Source: Blastocladiella emersonii ATCC 22665 (lineage: Eukaryota; Blastocladiomycota; Blastocladiomycetes; Blastocladiales; Blastocladiaceae). From it: 64,000 bases of DNA. How positions within the stretch are numbered: the stretch's first letter is position 1; each line of letters starts with the position of its first letter. Shown piece after piece: positions 45,320-57,300 of this stretch. Below the pieces are notes generated by a model. The model made no database searches. It had not been told where the DNA came from and worked only from the letters and a program-made list of their open reading frames with translations. Both the position numbers and the translations under genes were made by a program. The stretch covers positions 682,001 to 746,000 of the forward strand of contig JANHCV010000013.1 in the NCBI GenBank assembly GCA_025594325.1, given 5' to 3'.

Positions 45320-46903
45320 TTACCGCCTCCGCACAAGCACCACGATCCCGGCCACGACGCCGCCGACGATCGCGAGCGCGAGGAACGCCGTGACCGCCGC
45401 CACGCGCCACGTGCACCCCGCCAACACGCGGTGCACGACTGAGGGGGACTCGCCGAGCTCGGATTTGAGCGAGCTGAACCCGCTGACGCTCATCACCGAC
45501 ACCCCGCGCGACGCCCGCGGTGTTGACGGGAACGGCGTCCCGCGGACCTGCTGCTGCGCTTGCCGGTACGCGGACGTCGGGAGGAGCGGGAGCGACGCCG
45601 ACCGCGCGGTGCCGTCTACCGCGAGACTGCGGTGCAGGGCTGACGGCGAGCTCGGGGGTGTTGGGTCGAGGTACCACGCCGCGGGACACTCGCCGCCATG
45701 GTCGGGCACTGCGGGCGGCGGCCGTGGGTGCGTGCTTGGGCCCATCTCGATCACGACAAACGTCGACGACGTCTGCGTCGACGGCCGGAGCCCCGGGACA
45801 CGGTGCGCGAGGCTCGCGCACTGCGCCGCCGTTGTCGTTGTCGTATTCGACCGCGCGAGCGAGGCGGGCGGGACGCTGGGCGGTGGGATCCGTGCACTGC
45901 TACTCGGCGCGGGCGACGTCGGCGCCGACGGTGCGGTGAGCAACGACTCGATCCGCGGCCCGACGTCGTCGCCGTTTAGCCCCGTCCACGTGCTCCCGTC
46001 GACGCGCGGGCTGCACAGTGCCGAGACCGAGTCGCGCCGCGAGGTCGGGGGTGGCGAAGAGTGTGACCGCGGCCGCCGCGGCGGGTGGCGCGAGCGCGGG
46101 AGCGAAGTTGACGGGTTCGCGGTCACGGACAGCTCGGTCAGAAGCGTTGCCGACCCGACCGAGTCGCGCTGCGCTTGCGCCGGGTGGCGTTGCGCGAGGA
46201 ACGCCGCGGGCGCCGACGGGCGGCGCTCGTGCCGCGAGTTGGGGTTGAGCGACATGGCCCATGGCAGGGTCCCGGAAACGCCGCGAGGACTGCTGCCGAA
46301 ACTGTAGATCGACGCGCCCAGCGCGCTATCGGACCGCACCGGGATCGCTGCGTGCATCGCCTCGCGCACGTCGAACGGGTGGTGCGCGTGCGCGAGGGCT
46401 GAGACGGGCGACGGCGGGAGCGGGACGTGCGCGGGGTCCACCACGCTCGACGACGGCCGCCGCTGGCGCAACCCGCCGCCGCCGCTCGTGCACCCGCCAG
46501 AGGGCGCATGCCACCCGGACAGGTGCGTGGTATCCGATCCCGTCGACAGGCGGTACACGGGCACCTGCTGCGGCGACCACTCGCCCGCCTGCTGAAGTGG
46601 GTCCACCTCGTCGTCGTCGCCCGCACACGTCGCGCCGCCGGTCCACCGCCGCGACGCCCGCGTGAAGGTCGGCGTCGGCGGGGTGATGGGCGACAGCGGG
46701 GTCCGGTCCGTGGTCTGTTCGAGCCGGCGGAGCGTCCAGGCGGACGAGGCGAAGGTCGGCGTGATGGGTGTCGTGGCGGGCGTGGCGTGAGGAGAGGTGG
46801 TGGTGGTGGTGGTGACGATGGCCACCATGGACGCGGGGCGTTTCGCTGCGATGGAGCGACGTCGCGGGGTGGTGGTGGTGGTGGTGGAGGTGTAAGTGTT
46901 CAT
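45320..46903 (-). CDS. Ser/Thr/Pro-rich protein with a C-terminal membrane anchor
   Basis: Single exon of 527 residues from the ATG at 46903; the frame is open upstream, so the start is not certain. Almost the whole chain is low-complexity and probably disordered, with two poly-Thr runs near the start (encoded by GTG repeats on the plus strand), TP and SP dipeptides that could be phosphorylation sites, and many Arg-Arg-x-Ser patterns. The last 30 residues hold one hydrophobic helix (VAAVTAFLALAIVGGVVAGI) followed by VLVRRR, the form of a tail-anchored protein with a cytosolic N-terminus. RRPS and RRDS fit the PKA consensus and the PKA gene lies next door, but a functional link is speculation. 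Confidence 0.65.
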   Translation of the reverse strand: MNTYTSTTTTTTPRRRSIAAKRPASMVAIVTTTTTTSPHATPATTPITPTFASSAWTLRRLEQTTDRTPLSPITPPTPTFTRASRRWTGGATCAGDDDEVDPLQQAGEWSPQQVPVYRLSTGSDTTHLSGWHAPSGGCTSGGGGLRQRRPSSSVVDPAHVPLPPSPVSALAHAHHPFDVREAMHAAIPVRSDSALGASIYSFGSSPRGVSGTLPWAMSLNPNSRHERRPSAPAAFLAQRHPAQAQRDSVGSATLLTELSVTANPSTSLPRSRHPPRRPRSHSSPPPTSRRDSVSALCSPRVDGSTWTGLNGDDVGPRIESLLTAPSAPTSPAPSSSARIPPPSVPPASLARSNTTTTTAAQCASLAHRVPGLRPSTQTSSTFVVIEMGPSTHPRPPPAVPDHGGECPAAWYLDPTPPSSPSALHRSLAVDGTARSASLPLLPTSAYRQAQQQVRGTPFPSTPRASRGVSVMSVSGFSSLKSELGESPSVVHRVLAGCTWRVAAVTAFLALAIVGGVVAGIVVLVRRR

Positions 46904-48589
46904 GGTGGAGTCGAGGGTGGAGCTGTGATCTCGAGGCGATGCGTGAGTGAAGATCCAGGACCACGCAAGTCCGAGGTGACCGAGTGCGTACAAGTAAAAG
47001 CCGAGGCACGACCAAATCGAGTCGTACGACGGTCAACGTCTAGTGATATAAACAGGTTCCGAAGATGGCCAGATCTACGATGCGTCTAGTCCCGTTCCGC
47101 CCGACTCGAGGGGGTTCCGTGCTTCATAAAGTGCGAGTCGCCGCCAGGGACGCACACGAGGAGAGAGCGCACACAGGCTGCCCTTCAGCAGCAAGCGGCG
47201 ACGCCCGCCAGGCGCCCACCGGGTCCCGCGTGGTGGCGCGGGGGCGGATGATCTCAAATTCATGACGCCGCGCGCGACGAGGCGACCCCCGTTTCACCTC
47301 GGCGGTGCCGCCGCCGCACGCGTGGCTTGACTGGGGGAAGAGACGCGCTGCGCCACTCCGCCGTCACACTTGCAACGCACCAGACCGGATCGGGTGCTGA
47401 ACCCGCGAAATTGGAGGACTATGGATTGCCCGACGTTCAATCGACTGCTCTACTCCTGCCCAAAAATATAGGGCGGGCGGGTCCGTGTTCGCTTACCCCC
47501 GCACGGTTGACCGGGCAACGGACACTCAGGGTTTGTTGGCTCACATGATGCTCGCGTTCAGGCGGATACCCGAGCGCGGGGATCGACGCGATGGTTGTTC
47601 GAAGGGGTGGGGCGGATCTGCCGCTGCGAACTCTCGGCCAAAACGACCTCAGCCAAGCTCGCCGGCGCGGCAGGGATGGATCTGCCGCTGTAAACGCGCT
47701 TCCTCAAGTTCTGGACCGTCGGTATCGGTGCAGATCTGCCGCCGCGACCCCCAAAGGCGTATCACACGGCCGTTTGATGCGAGATCGCGTCGATGGTTGG
47801 TTGCGATGACCATGGACGCGCTCGTCGGCATTTGTGATCAGGCGAGAACAAGCCGTGCAATCTATCAATTATTGAGGGCGACAGACTCTGCCCAGGATCA
47901 GGTCGGTGGCCCAGCGGCGCGTTGCGATCTCGTGTCGTGTAAACGATGAGTGGCGATCGTGACGAAGCCTTGATTGGAGTAGCGATATCGTGTCGCTGCT
48001 TAGACGCGGTGGCCGCGCCGTGACGAGTCAGTGGCTCAAGAACGCGCCGCGATGTCACGAAGGCTTGTCTCGCGTACGGATGCCTTGCGTTTGTGCACGC
48101 GTGTTCGTGCAGCTCTCAAAGTGTAAGCACGAAGGCGAGTCCCACGCGCCTCGAACGGCGAGGGCGTTGTCAAGGTCCACCTTGAGGCGCATTCGCCTCG
48201 AAAGATGCGCGACGGGCTCGAACGGCTGGCTCGCCGCGGGCTTGGCGGAGCGGTCAGCGACCCCCTTGCTCGGTGTGATCGAGTCCTCGGCATGGTCACG
48301 TACCCACGGGGAGGTGAACGTGACGTCGCAGTCGCGCACCGCCAGGCGCAGGTCGCTCGACTTGCAACAGACGCACGCGCTGCCCGTACGATGATCAGTT
48401 GGACACGCTTGCTAAATGCACGCCGGGAATCCAGCACGAGCACCTCTCGGAGCTACACCGGGTTGGCGCCACCTACATTCATCGCCGTGATTACGACGCC
48501 GAGGCCTTTGCGAGGTGCATCAATCGTATTAGTCGAAGAAGGGCGTCACGGATAGACGTGTGTGAGATGTATTTTCATGAGAACACGAC
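46904..48589. other. Spacer with no clear gene
   Basis: Frames are short or composition-driven. GGATCTGCCGCTG-like words recur three times between 47610 and 47740. CTGCGCCACTCC near 47346 resembles the intergenic GCGTTGCGCCAC element. Nothing else recognised. Confidence 0.4.
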
Positions 48590-50240
48590 TGACCGGTGCC
48601 CGTCACGCGCGGGCAAGAACTTGACCTCCTCGAGCTTCCACGAGTTGAGACCGCCAGCGGATCGACTTGGGCGCGGCGGTCGCCCGGCTTGAGCTTGACC
48701 GACCGCGACAGCGGTTTGATGGCGGCGGCGAGAACGTGGTGCGCATGACGAGGAGCTGCATGTACTGGCGGCGGTAGAAGTCGGTACCGATGTTGTGTCG
48801 CCGTTCTTGGGCTTGACAATGATCCGCGCAATCAGCGTGTACACGCGCTTGGGCTTCTTGAGGGCGTCGGACACGGCGAGCGGAACGGCGAGGGCCCGGT
48901 ACCTCGACACGATCTGGTAGCGGCACGCGTTCGCGGAACCTTGGAGGAGATGGATCTACGGGGGTGCGAGGGAGAGCGTGAGTTGTCCTGATCGCGGCAG
49001 CGGCGGATGCAGGTCAGAGATGCGGTACCTCGAACACGCCTTGAACACGACCATGGCCAAAGACGCCTTGAACGCGACCATGGGGCCGAAGTTGACCTGG
49101 CGGCCGCCGCCGCACGACGCGAAACTGCCGCGCGGCCGGACAGGTTGCGCGCGTTGTAGTAGAGTAGTAGAGTAGTGGATGGGGACGAAGGCGATGCGAT
49201 CTACACACACGACGGGCGAGAATCGTCGTGAGTCAGTCGGTAGGCGATCATCACAAAGACGAGCGAGCATCGGCGGCGCCGTACCTGCTGCTTCCCGCAA
49301 TCGAGAGCCTCGCGTCGCGCTTGAACTTGGTGGGTGGGTGGGTAACCGGCGTACAGGGTGCCCCCGGTGCAGCGCGGGCGGCGTTTCGGTACGACGGGTA
49401 GTATTTTCAGATCGGTCCAGCCGCTCCGCCCAACAGACGCAGTGGTCCATGGGCCACTACCCGCCACCTACTCGGCCGCCACACCGTTTGCCTCCCTTCA
49501 TTAGCCACCTCCGCAACGGCCGAGACCCCCGCCAGCCGCGCCACACACGGGCCCGCCGCAGCATGCGTCGGGGCGAACGAGCGCATGAAGGGGGAGGTGT
49601 GGGCGGTGCTTACGCTTGCTTACGGCGAGGGCTCGTGCCGCAGAGGGCGTGCCGAGAGAGAGAACTAGGCCAGGAGGGTACTAGGCCCGCACCGGGGGGC
49701 ATCTACACGAGGGGAGAGAGAGGGGCGGCCGCGCCACGCGGCAGCGCACCAGGATACCTCACGACCCACACTTTGAGGACGAGCGCGATCCGACTGACCT
49801 ACACGCCAGCGGGCAATGGAGTGTGAGTTGAGCAGCGTCTCCTCGCCGTCGTCGACGAGCCACTTGTCAAACGCCGTACCCTTGACGCGAGCTTACTGTT
49901 TTCGTCAAGTTGCACCCGCCGGCCGACCTGGTCGCGGCGGATCGGGCTGCGGGTGTCGAGTGACGAGTAGTCGCGCGCCGCGGTAGGAGGCCGAGCGTGG
50001 TTCCGGGAGGGTGTTCATGTTTCATTGCATGAGGTGGTGGCGGGGCACTGCATGGTGCAGGGTCCGCGGAGAAGGGGAAGGAGCGCGGGTGGGCGGGCGC
50101 GTGCGCGAGGGCAGGCGCCTGCTGTCCAGCCTGCCGCTGCAGCAAGCCCCCGTGAACTTGCAGATAATCGACTCGGGAGACACGCGACGCGTCGCGTCCA
50201 GGTCGGGTGACTTTCGCGTGACCGGTGCGAGACACGAATT
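48590..50240 (-). pseudogene. Decayed gene, copy B of the inverted repeat
   Basis: Inverted counterpart of 32480-34110. Read on the minus strand it begins with SSLDTRSPIRRDQVGRRVQL and FDKWLVDDGEETLLNSHSI (about 50000-49820), passes the near-identical core (about 49750-48960) and ends with KKPKRVYTLIARIIVKPKNG and KLEEVKFLPARDG near 48600. Donors and acceptors like those of copy A are visible. It carries a short local duplication near 49040-49085 (GACCATGG repeated) that copy A lacks. Frames break in several places. It is the most complete of the three copies and the best query for finding the parent gene. Confidence 0.6.
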
Positions 50241-50690
50241 AATTGCCGCGGGGAGACATTTGGGGACGGTTGATTTTGGTCCCGCTCGCTTGAATGGATC
50301 ACCCTCAACCACCGGTTGCAAGTTGGTTGCAAACAGCGGCCATGGACTGTATCCGGATCGCCGCCGCTCAAGCATGTTTGAATGCCACAGAAGCCCATTT
50401 CATGCCCGACATCGTTGCAGCGGGAGCTGCTCCGCGTTGCCGCTCGTGCCAACTTCCGGGAGCAGGATGGCGACCAGGATGGCGACACTGGTGTGCGCCT
50501 CAGTCACCGGGTCAGCTTCGGGCAGGTCGCACTTAACGGCCTCAAAGTTGCGGGTAAGGCCCGGGCGCGCCGCGAAAGTGCGAGACGCGCCTCGGAATCA
50601 TGTGATGCAAATGACATCAGCGGAGGTCGTAGCGGGGCGCATCCGTCCTCCTCAACCCCCATCACTGACCCATGCCTGATGTTAAGCTGA
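50241..50690. other. Spacer upstream of the tandem DUF4470-like genes
   Basis: No gene recognised. It ends in the conserved leader described for the next three genes. Confidence 0.35.
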
Positions 50691-50707
50691 TGAAATAACT
50701 TGTCGCA
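50691..50707 (+). promoter_or_regulatory. Conserved leader with a two-codon upstream ORF (gene B)
   Basis: The bases before the start read TGAAATAACTTGTCGCA. With the preceding A this contains ATGAAATAA, a Met-Lys-stop upstream frame, nine bases before the main ATG and in its frame. Two downstream paralogues have the same arrangement. Confidence 0.5.
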
Positions 50708-53700
50708 ATGGTTCAGGCATCCGATTTCGTGCCGATGCAGACGAGCTCGACGGTCATCTACACCGACCCCGCCAAAAACTTTAAACCATTCAGGAGCTCT
50801 TGCGCTTCCGACATCTTTCTGTACCACGATGCCAGCCTCGTAGACCGCGAGCTGAGCGCACTTCTGTGCGGCTTCGTTGACCTGCGCTCGGTTGCGCGTA
50901 CGCTGGCCGAGGGTGCGCGCAAAGGTTCGCGTTCGACCATGACCTTCACCCTCAACAACCTGCACGTCGAGCCGATTTCTCGCTCGCTGCTTATCTTTTA
51001 CGCTCTCATGCACTCGGACGTGGACCGCGACATTCTCGACCGCTTCATCGGCCAGCTCTGGTTCTCGGAGCTCCTCGAGGAGCACGCGCTCACGTTCTGG
51101 TGCGACCAGATGCGCGCGTGTATCGAGTTTGACTGGCTCTCCGACTCGACCCGGGTGCGCGTCATGAACGCCACCACGCTTCGTGCGGCCCGCGATTGCT
51201 GGCGGCGCTGGCTCGACAAGGCCGATTCGAATATTTCAGCTGTTGACCACTTTCACAATCGTCAACTTGAGTTTTTCCAGCTTGTCGTCCGGCGCAGCTG
51301 TCCGACGTTCAGCACTCATTACCGTTGCCAGTGCGAGGGCGACAATTGCGTGTGCATCCCCGGCTCGCACGAATGCGACTGCAACGAGTACCACAGGCGC
51401 TACGTTCACGAGCGGCAGCAAATCTCGGAGTCGACGTGCTTCATGGGCTCGGCGGAGAAGCTCAAGCCTTCGATTGTTGCTCGCACGCGGTGCGAGATCC
51501 AGTCGCTCGTTGAGAGCGGTTCGTATTTCTTGGCCGATTGCACCTCGAGTCGCCCAAGCTCCCCCTTTGTAATCCAGCCGACGGCCCTCACGTCACATCG
51601 AGCACGGTCGTGGACCCGACATTCGCGGATTTCTCTCACACTGCTCCGCTCGACGGGTTCTTTCTTGACGTGAGCTGTGGCCGGATTCAGAGCGCCATGT
51701 TCGACCAGGTGCGCACCTGGCTTCGCGCGCTGTCCGACGCGTTCTCGCTTGATTCGCCGGCGGCTCACAAGCTTAGCTTTGTCCTCGGCGACGCCGTCCT
51801 TGTCATGGAGCAGTTCCTCGCCGACACCTGGCTCCGTTTCGATGTCGTCGACTCGTCGAAGCTCGTGGACCGCTGCGGAGCGCGAAACATCTTGCTTCAC
51901 GGCTCCCACGTGCTCAGGTACAACCATCCCACCGCAGGCGACCGCTCGATGCTTTGCTTCTACCCGAGCGGTACATTCCGCGCATGTACCGAGTCCGTTG
52001 CTGAGTACATCGAGCTGTTGTTTGGACTTCCCGTCTCCATCATCCCTCTCGTCTTTGGCGTCTCTGTGCTTGAAGAGGACGGCGGGGAGTTGGGGCACTG
52101 GCTCTCGCGCGTCCAGCCTTTCGCTCCAAACAAGCGCAACGCTTCGAATACTCAAAGCTTCCACAAACTCACCTTTTGCAAGCTGCCCGTTCCCAACGTG
52201 CCCGTCTCGATTCGCGCGTCGGAGGAGCTTCAGAGCCTGTACGAGCTCTTATTGGAGACGCTGGGTCTCCCTTGACGCCCAAGGAGCAGTACGATCGCTG
52301 TAGGTTCTTTTTTCACTACTGCTCTCCCCGCGCGCCAGTTTTGACTGACATGTGACTGCTTTCTCGTCTTTGTAGTCGGGCCGATGCAGACCCCTGCCTT
52401 TGGCGTCAAGGCATTGGCTTACGCCATGGCCGCTCGTCGACTTGTTTGGGCTGGAACGACGCCTTACACTTCGCTTCCCTTCTCACCGCGCGACATGGGT
52501 GGAATGTGGTCTCAACACTTTTTCGGCCCGTCGCCAAACGACTTTGTCACGGAGCAACGACTTCTTGCTGGATACCTTGGCTTGAAACAAGATAGCCCGT
52601 CGTCGAGCCGTCGCCTCTACCGCGCGAGCGCAACCTTCACGCTTCTCGAGTCGTATTACTGCAATTACGTGGCGTGCGCGATTCGGGTGGCCATGAAGCC
52701 GAGCTCGGACGACGGCGGCGGGGTCGTTTACAGCCAGTGTCTCAACGTCGACTACGACTCGGAGCGTGGGACGGTGCGGGTCTGCTGGGAGCTTGGAAGC
52801 GCGGTCCCCAAGTCTTTTACCAGGTCGGAGTTCTCGCTTCATGGGACCTACGCTTTGGACGCGCAACCTTGCGATGAGTTCGAGCTTATCAGCAACAAGC
52901 TGCCGTTTGACAAAGGCGCTGCGCCATTTTCTTTGGATGCGGTCACAACTCACTCCGTGTCCATGGCCAGCGTTCGTCTTGGCATCCAGGGAGTTTTCGA
53001 CTACACTGCGGCTGCCGTTGAACCCTTTCGCCACCTGCCTTGGTTCATTCCCGTTCTTCGGCTTGTTCACGAAGGAAACGGCATGGGTCTTTACGAATCG
53101 GACAATTTTGCGCGGCTCGTCTTGAGCATCCCGTGCACCCGCGAGAAGGTCGAGGTCAAGCCTGTGCCCAACGTCGATCTTGCGCAGTTTCGCGGCGACG
53201 TTGCCCTGCTTGTTGACGGGAAGCTGATGACGCTCCGTCTTCCTTACGCGTCCCGCGTGGCTGAAATCGGCATTGACCGCCGCAAACGCGTCGTGACCGT
53301 CACGGTGCAGAAACTTGCAGCCGCCGTGTCGCCGATGCTTGGACTCGGCCCGCTTGTCCCGCGCTTTGCTCCGTTCCCTGTTCCCACGACTGGACCGATC
53401 GTATCCAAGTTTCTGCATGCTGCCGCGTTCGCGTCGCTCGAGGACTTGTACACGGCGGCCGAGTGGCCGGCGTTCGCGTCGCTCGAGGACTTGTACACAG
53501 CGGCCGAGTGGCCGGCCGGCGCGACATTCATGAGCACACAGCGCCTTTGGTGCGTGGAACACGGTGATGCTCAAGGGCACGCTTCACCCTGTCTTCATCT
53601 ACGCCGCGAACGACAATCGCGCGTGTGTCGTCAAGTTCGTGGAGGCAGACAACGTGGAGGAGACCATCGCTGTGCTCTTCGTCCATCGTCCCATCGTCAT

Positions 53701-54079
53701 TCCCGCGCAGGGCAAGGCCGCCGGCATCACCCCTGCGCTTGACATCAGCTTCGTGTTCGCGCACCCGCTCCAGCCCAGGTCCGCTTCGCCCGCGACTCAC
53801 GCCATTGTAGAGCAGTCGCGCAAGCGTGTTCAGGACGCCAACGAAGCTTGCGAACGCGAGCGCATCTGGCAGTTCCCCATCATCTGCGCGCCCGAGTGCA
53901 GATACGCGATCGGCGAGTACCTTGACTTTTGCTCCGCGGCCGCACCGGACCGCTCGCTGCCCGAGGGCCCGCAGAACAATCCGGGCTTTACGGCGGCCAT
54001 GGACGCCGTCAAGTCAGACCTCAAGCGCGCCCTCCTGCTGCCGCTGTTCCCCGCGTGCCCTCGCAGCGCGGACGAGTGA
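50708..54079 (+). pseudogene. DUF4470-like gene B with two frameshifts
   Basis: First of three tandem copies. The N-terminus (SDIFLYHD, LSALLCGFVDLRSVARTL, MTFTLNNLHVEPISRS) is the DUF4470-like domain. A Cys-rich insertion (YRCQCEGDNCVCIPGSHECDC) near residue 205 is unique to this copy. Comparison with the paralogues shows a net one-base loss at about 51560-51590, after which FADFSHTAPLDGFFLDVS continues in another frame, and a second shift near 53540-53560. An intron is likely at 52265-52375, with a weak donor (GTCTCC). Exon 2 contains an in-frame 45-base tandem duplication. The final part (KSDLKRALLLPLFPACP) is intact. Two shifts make a full product unlikely unless they are sequencing errors. 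Confidence 0.75.
53430..53519 (+). repeat. 45-bp tandem duplication inside DUF4470-like gene B
   Basis: Two adjacent copies encode FASLEDLYTAAEWPA, differing by one base (CACGGCG against CACAGCG). The other copies have a single equivalent segment, so the duplication is local and recent. Confidence 0.9.
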
Positions 54080-54337
54080 ACCTGATCCGAGGGTTGATGT
54101 TGCAACGAATACATGTTTTCTCTAGTCTTTTTGCTCTCCGCTGTGGCCTCGCAATGATTGACGCGACAAACAAGACATTCTCGGCCAACAAAGGAGAGCT
54201 TGACCGGCGGGAGAGGGACTTTGCCGATGACCAACGCGTTGCCTCGTTTGGGGTTGAGTGCGCCACTTTCGCTCGAGCGCCACCGCCGGCCCTCCCTCCC
54301 TCCCCCACTCACTTAATTTTGTCCCGATGCGAATCGA

Positions 54338-54355
54338 ATGAAATAACTTGCCGCA
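54338..54355 (+). promoter_or_regulatory. Conserved leader with a two-codon upstream ORF (gene C)
   Basis: ATGAAATAACTTGCCGCA directly precedes the start codon. The ATG-AAA-TAA frame and its nine-base spacing to the main ATG match those of genes B and D. Confidence 0.5.
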
Positions 54356-57300
54356 ATGGATCCAGTGTGTCAAATTATGCCAATGCAAACGAGCGCGACC
54401 GTCGTTTATGCGGACCCGGCAGCACACTTTGATCCGTTCCGCGACTCGCCCGCTTCGGACATCTTTCTTTACCACGACACGACCGACTCAAAGCTCAGGC
54501 TTAGTGCTCTTCTTTGCGGCTTCAACGACCTGCGCTCCGTCGCGCACACGATCGGCGAGGCCAAGCGCAAATGCGGTGACGGCCACGCTGCCTTCAACTT
54601 CGTCCTCAACGACATGCGCCCCGAGCCCATCGCCCGCGCCATGCTCATCCTACGCGCTCTCCTGTGCGCGAAGACCGAATCGGAGGCCCTTGTACGAATG
54701 ATTGGCCAGCTCTGGTTTTCCGAACACATCGAGTGTGGGGCGCTCCTCTACTGGGGCGAGGTCATCCGCAGTTGCATTAAGGCTGGTTGCCGGTCGGAAG
54801 GGCTGTGCATCCGCTTCTTGGACGACGAAACCCTGGACGCCGTCATGGCGTGCTGGGACTCGTGGTTGTCCGAAACCCAGCAAACGGCGGCAGACCGAGC
54901 GGCTGCACGGAAAGCGGTGCACGAGTCTCCCGCACAATCACATCCCCGGCTTGCAGACCTTGTGCTGATCGGCGAGCCGAGTGATACCGCTTCTTGTGTA
55001 GCGGATGTACTGCAGCGTCGTGCAGTTTCAGCTGCCGTCTTGGGCCACGAAAACAAACTTGTACCGTCCACGCTTGCTCGAACCCATTGCGAGGCTCAAC
55101 GACTTGACGAGACCGGGCTGCACTTCAAGAGTTCCACTTTCACTTCGCTTGCCGACGAGCCGTTGCCTTTGTCCGAACAGGAGGTTCGCGGGCTTGGTGT
55201 CCCATACGTGAACCCGACCATGAACAGCGCTTGTAATCAAATTGCAAGCGTGCTTGCCGCTCCTTGCGCGGGCTTCTTTATCGATGTTGGCTCCAAGCGA
55301 GTTGAGGAGTCGATGCGGGATCAGGTTCGAGCTTGGGTTACCGCGCTTCGGGACGTGTTCATGCCATTTAAGCCTGGTCCCGACGGGTCGGCTCCCTCGG
55401 TCAGCCCTAACCGTAGTCCGCACTACATTGCATTCGTGCTTGGCGACGCGGTCTCTGTCATGGAGCGCTTTCTCGCCGACACGACTCACCGGTTTGACGT
55501 GATCGACACGTCGACGCTTATGGATCGTTGCGGCCCGCTCAATCTCATCCTCCATGGCTCGCACTTGCTTAATTGAAACCATCTTACAGCGGGCGACCGG
55601 TCCATTCTCCGCTTGTGCTCGGGTCGCGGCTTGGCGCGCTTTGCGAACCCGCTCCAGTACTTTGCGGAGCGATACAACCTTACTTCGGATGTCTTTCCTA
55701 TCCTGTTCGGTACCGCGCTTGCCGAACAACATGGCGGCGACAGCGACCACTGGTTCACTCGTGTCAGGCCATTCGCACCGCGTCCATGCGAGTCGGATGG
55801 CGTCGCACCTTGCCGCGCCATCACGTTTGTTAAACTCGATGATCCGGCGGTGCCAATCTCTATCAGCGCTTCGGACGATCTTCGTCTAGTCCTTGACTTC
55901 CTCTCGGGCCTCGACAGTTGTCGCGACGAGCTCAAACACACGCTGGGTACGTATCCGGTCATTCTCTCAATTACGATTCGGCGACTAACAACCCTGTTGC
56001 TGTAGGTGGAGCGTTTCTCACCCCGGCGATTGGCATCAAGGCGATCGCTTACGCCATGGCCTCAGGTCGACTGGTGTGGACGGGCTCAACTCCGTACACT
56101 TCGCTTCCCTTTCCGACCTCCAACTTGAGCGAGCGCTGGTCCCACTTCCTGTTCGGCACTGGTAAAACGGCCTGCGCGGAGCGGTTGCTTCTTGCCAAGC
56201 TCCACGGGTTCGGCGGCCCGGCAAGCGCGACTGGCCGCGTGAATACTGTAATATGTGCGACTATCACCATCGACCTTCGTAACCTCGACCCTCAACTTTG
56301 CGCAATTCGCATTCGAATCGCCGAACGACTTGACGCTTCTCAGAAAACTCCAGCTTTCTACCAGAGCATTCACGTTCTCAAAGACGCCGCTAGCGGCACG
56401 CTCCGCGTATCGTGGTACCTCGACCCAGAGACTGCCAAGCGCTCGCCCAACATTCACTATGCACTCTCCGCAGCCTCTGCTTTTGGCCAGGGGAATGGTA
56501 GCCTGGAATCGGGCTTTGAGTGCGTCAGCGACTGGATCACTTTTGCTCAAACCGACGAGAGCGTTTCCAGCGCTTTGTTTGTGACCACCGACGTCCCGCT
56601 GGTACACGCGCAGCGCGCACTATACGGCGTCATGCGCTACGCTCGTCTAGCTGCTGCTTCCGCTGCTACGCCAGCTTCGACGCGTCGCCCAGCTTGGCAC
56701 CTTCCTGTCACTCATCTCGCCGATCAGGGTGCAGACACTGCGAAGCTTGTTCTCACCATTCCCCGTGGCCATGAGAAGGTGACCGTTCAACCTGTCCTTG
56801 CTCGCGATCTTGCGCTGTACCGCGGCGCCGTCACGCTGTTCATTGACAGCAAAAATATCCAGGCGATTCAGCTGCCGTACTTGGCCCGCGCGACCAGCGT
56901 CGAAATTGATCGAAAGAAGCGCACCGCGACGGTGGCGGTTCGTATGATCATTTGTGCCGTGGCGCCGGCCCTTGGACTCGGCCCTCTCGTTCCGCGCTTC
57001 GCGCCGCTGCCCGGCTTTGGGTCTGAGGTCGGGCCGGCTGTGTCCAGCTTTGTGCAGTCGGTTGCGCTTGACACTCTCATAGACTCGTTCGCTGTTGGAG
57101 ACTCGCGTGGCGGCGCATCTGCCTCAGCGACTGCCCTCGCGCAGTTGACCCGCACGCTCTTTCAGCTTGGCGCCAGGCGGGAGGGTACTTGGACCATCCA
57201 GATCGTTGAGCAGCAGTCCCACGACGTCATCGCCCTGCTCTTCGTCAACTGGCTTGCTGTGATCCCGCCACAGGGCCGGTCCGATTGGATCACGCCTGCT

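Noticed and set aside
32480-50240. Inverted repeats A and B as the ends of one large transposon
   Set aside because: They contain exon-like gene remains, no terminal motif or target duplication was seen, and the DNA between holds ordinary host genes and no transposase.
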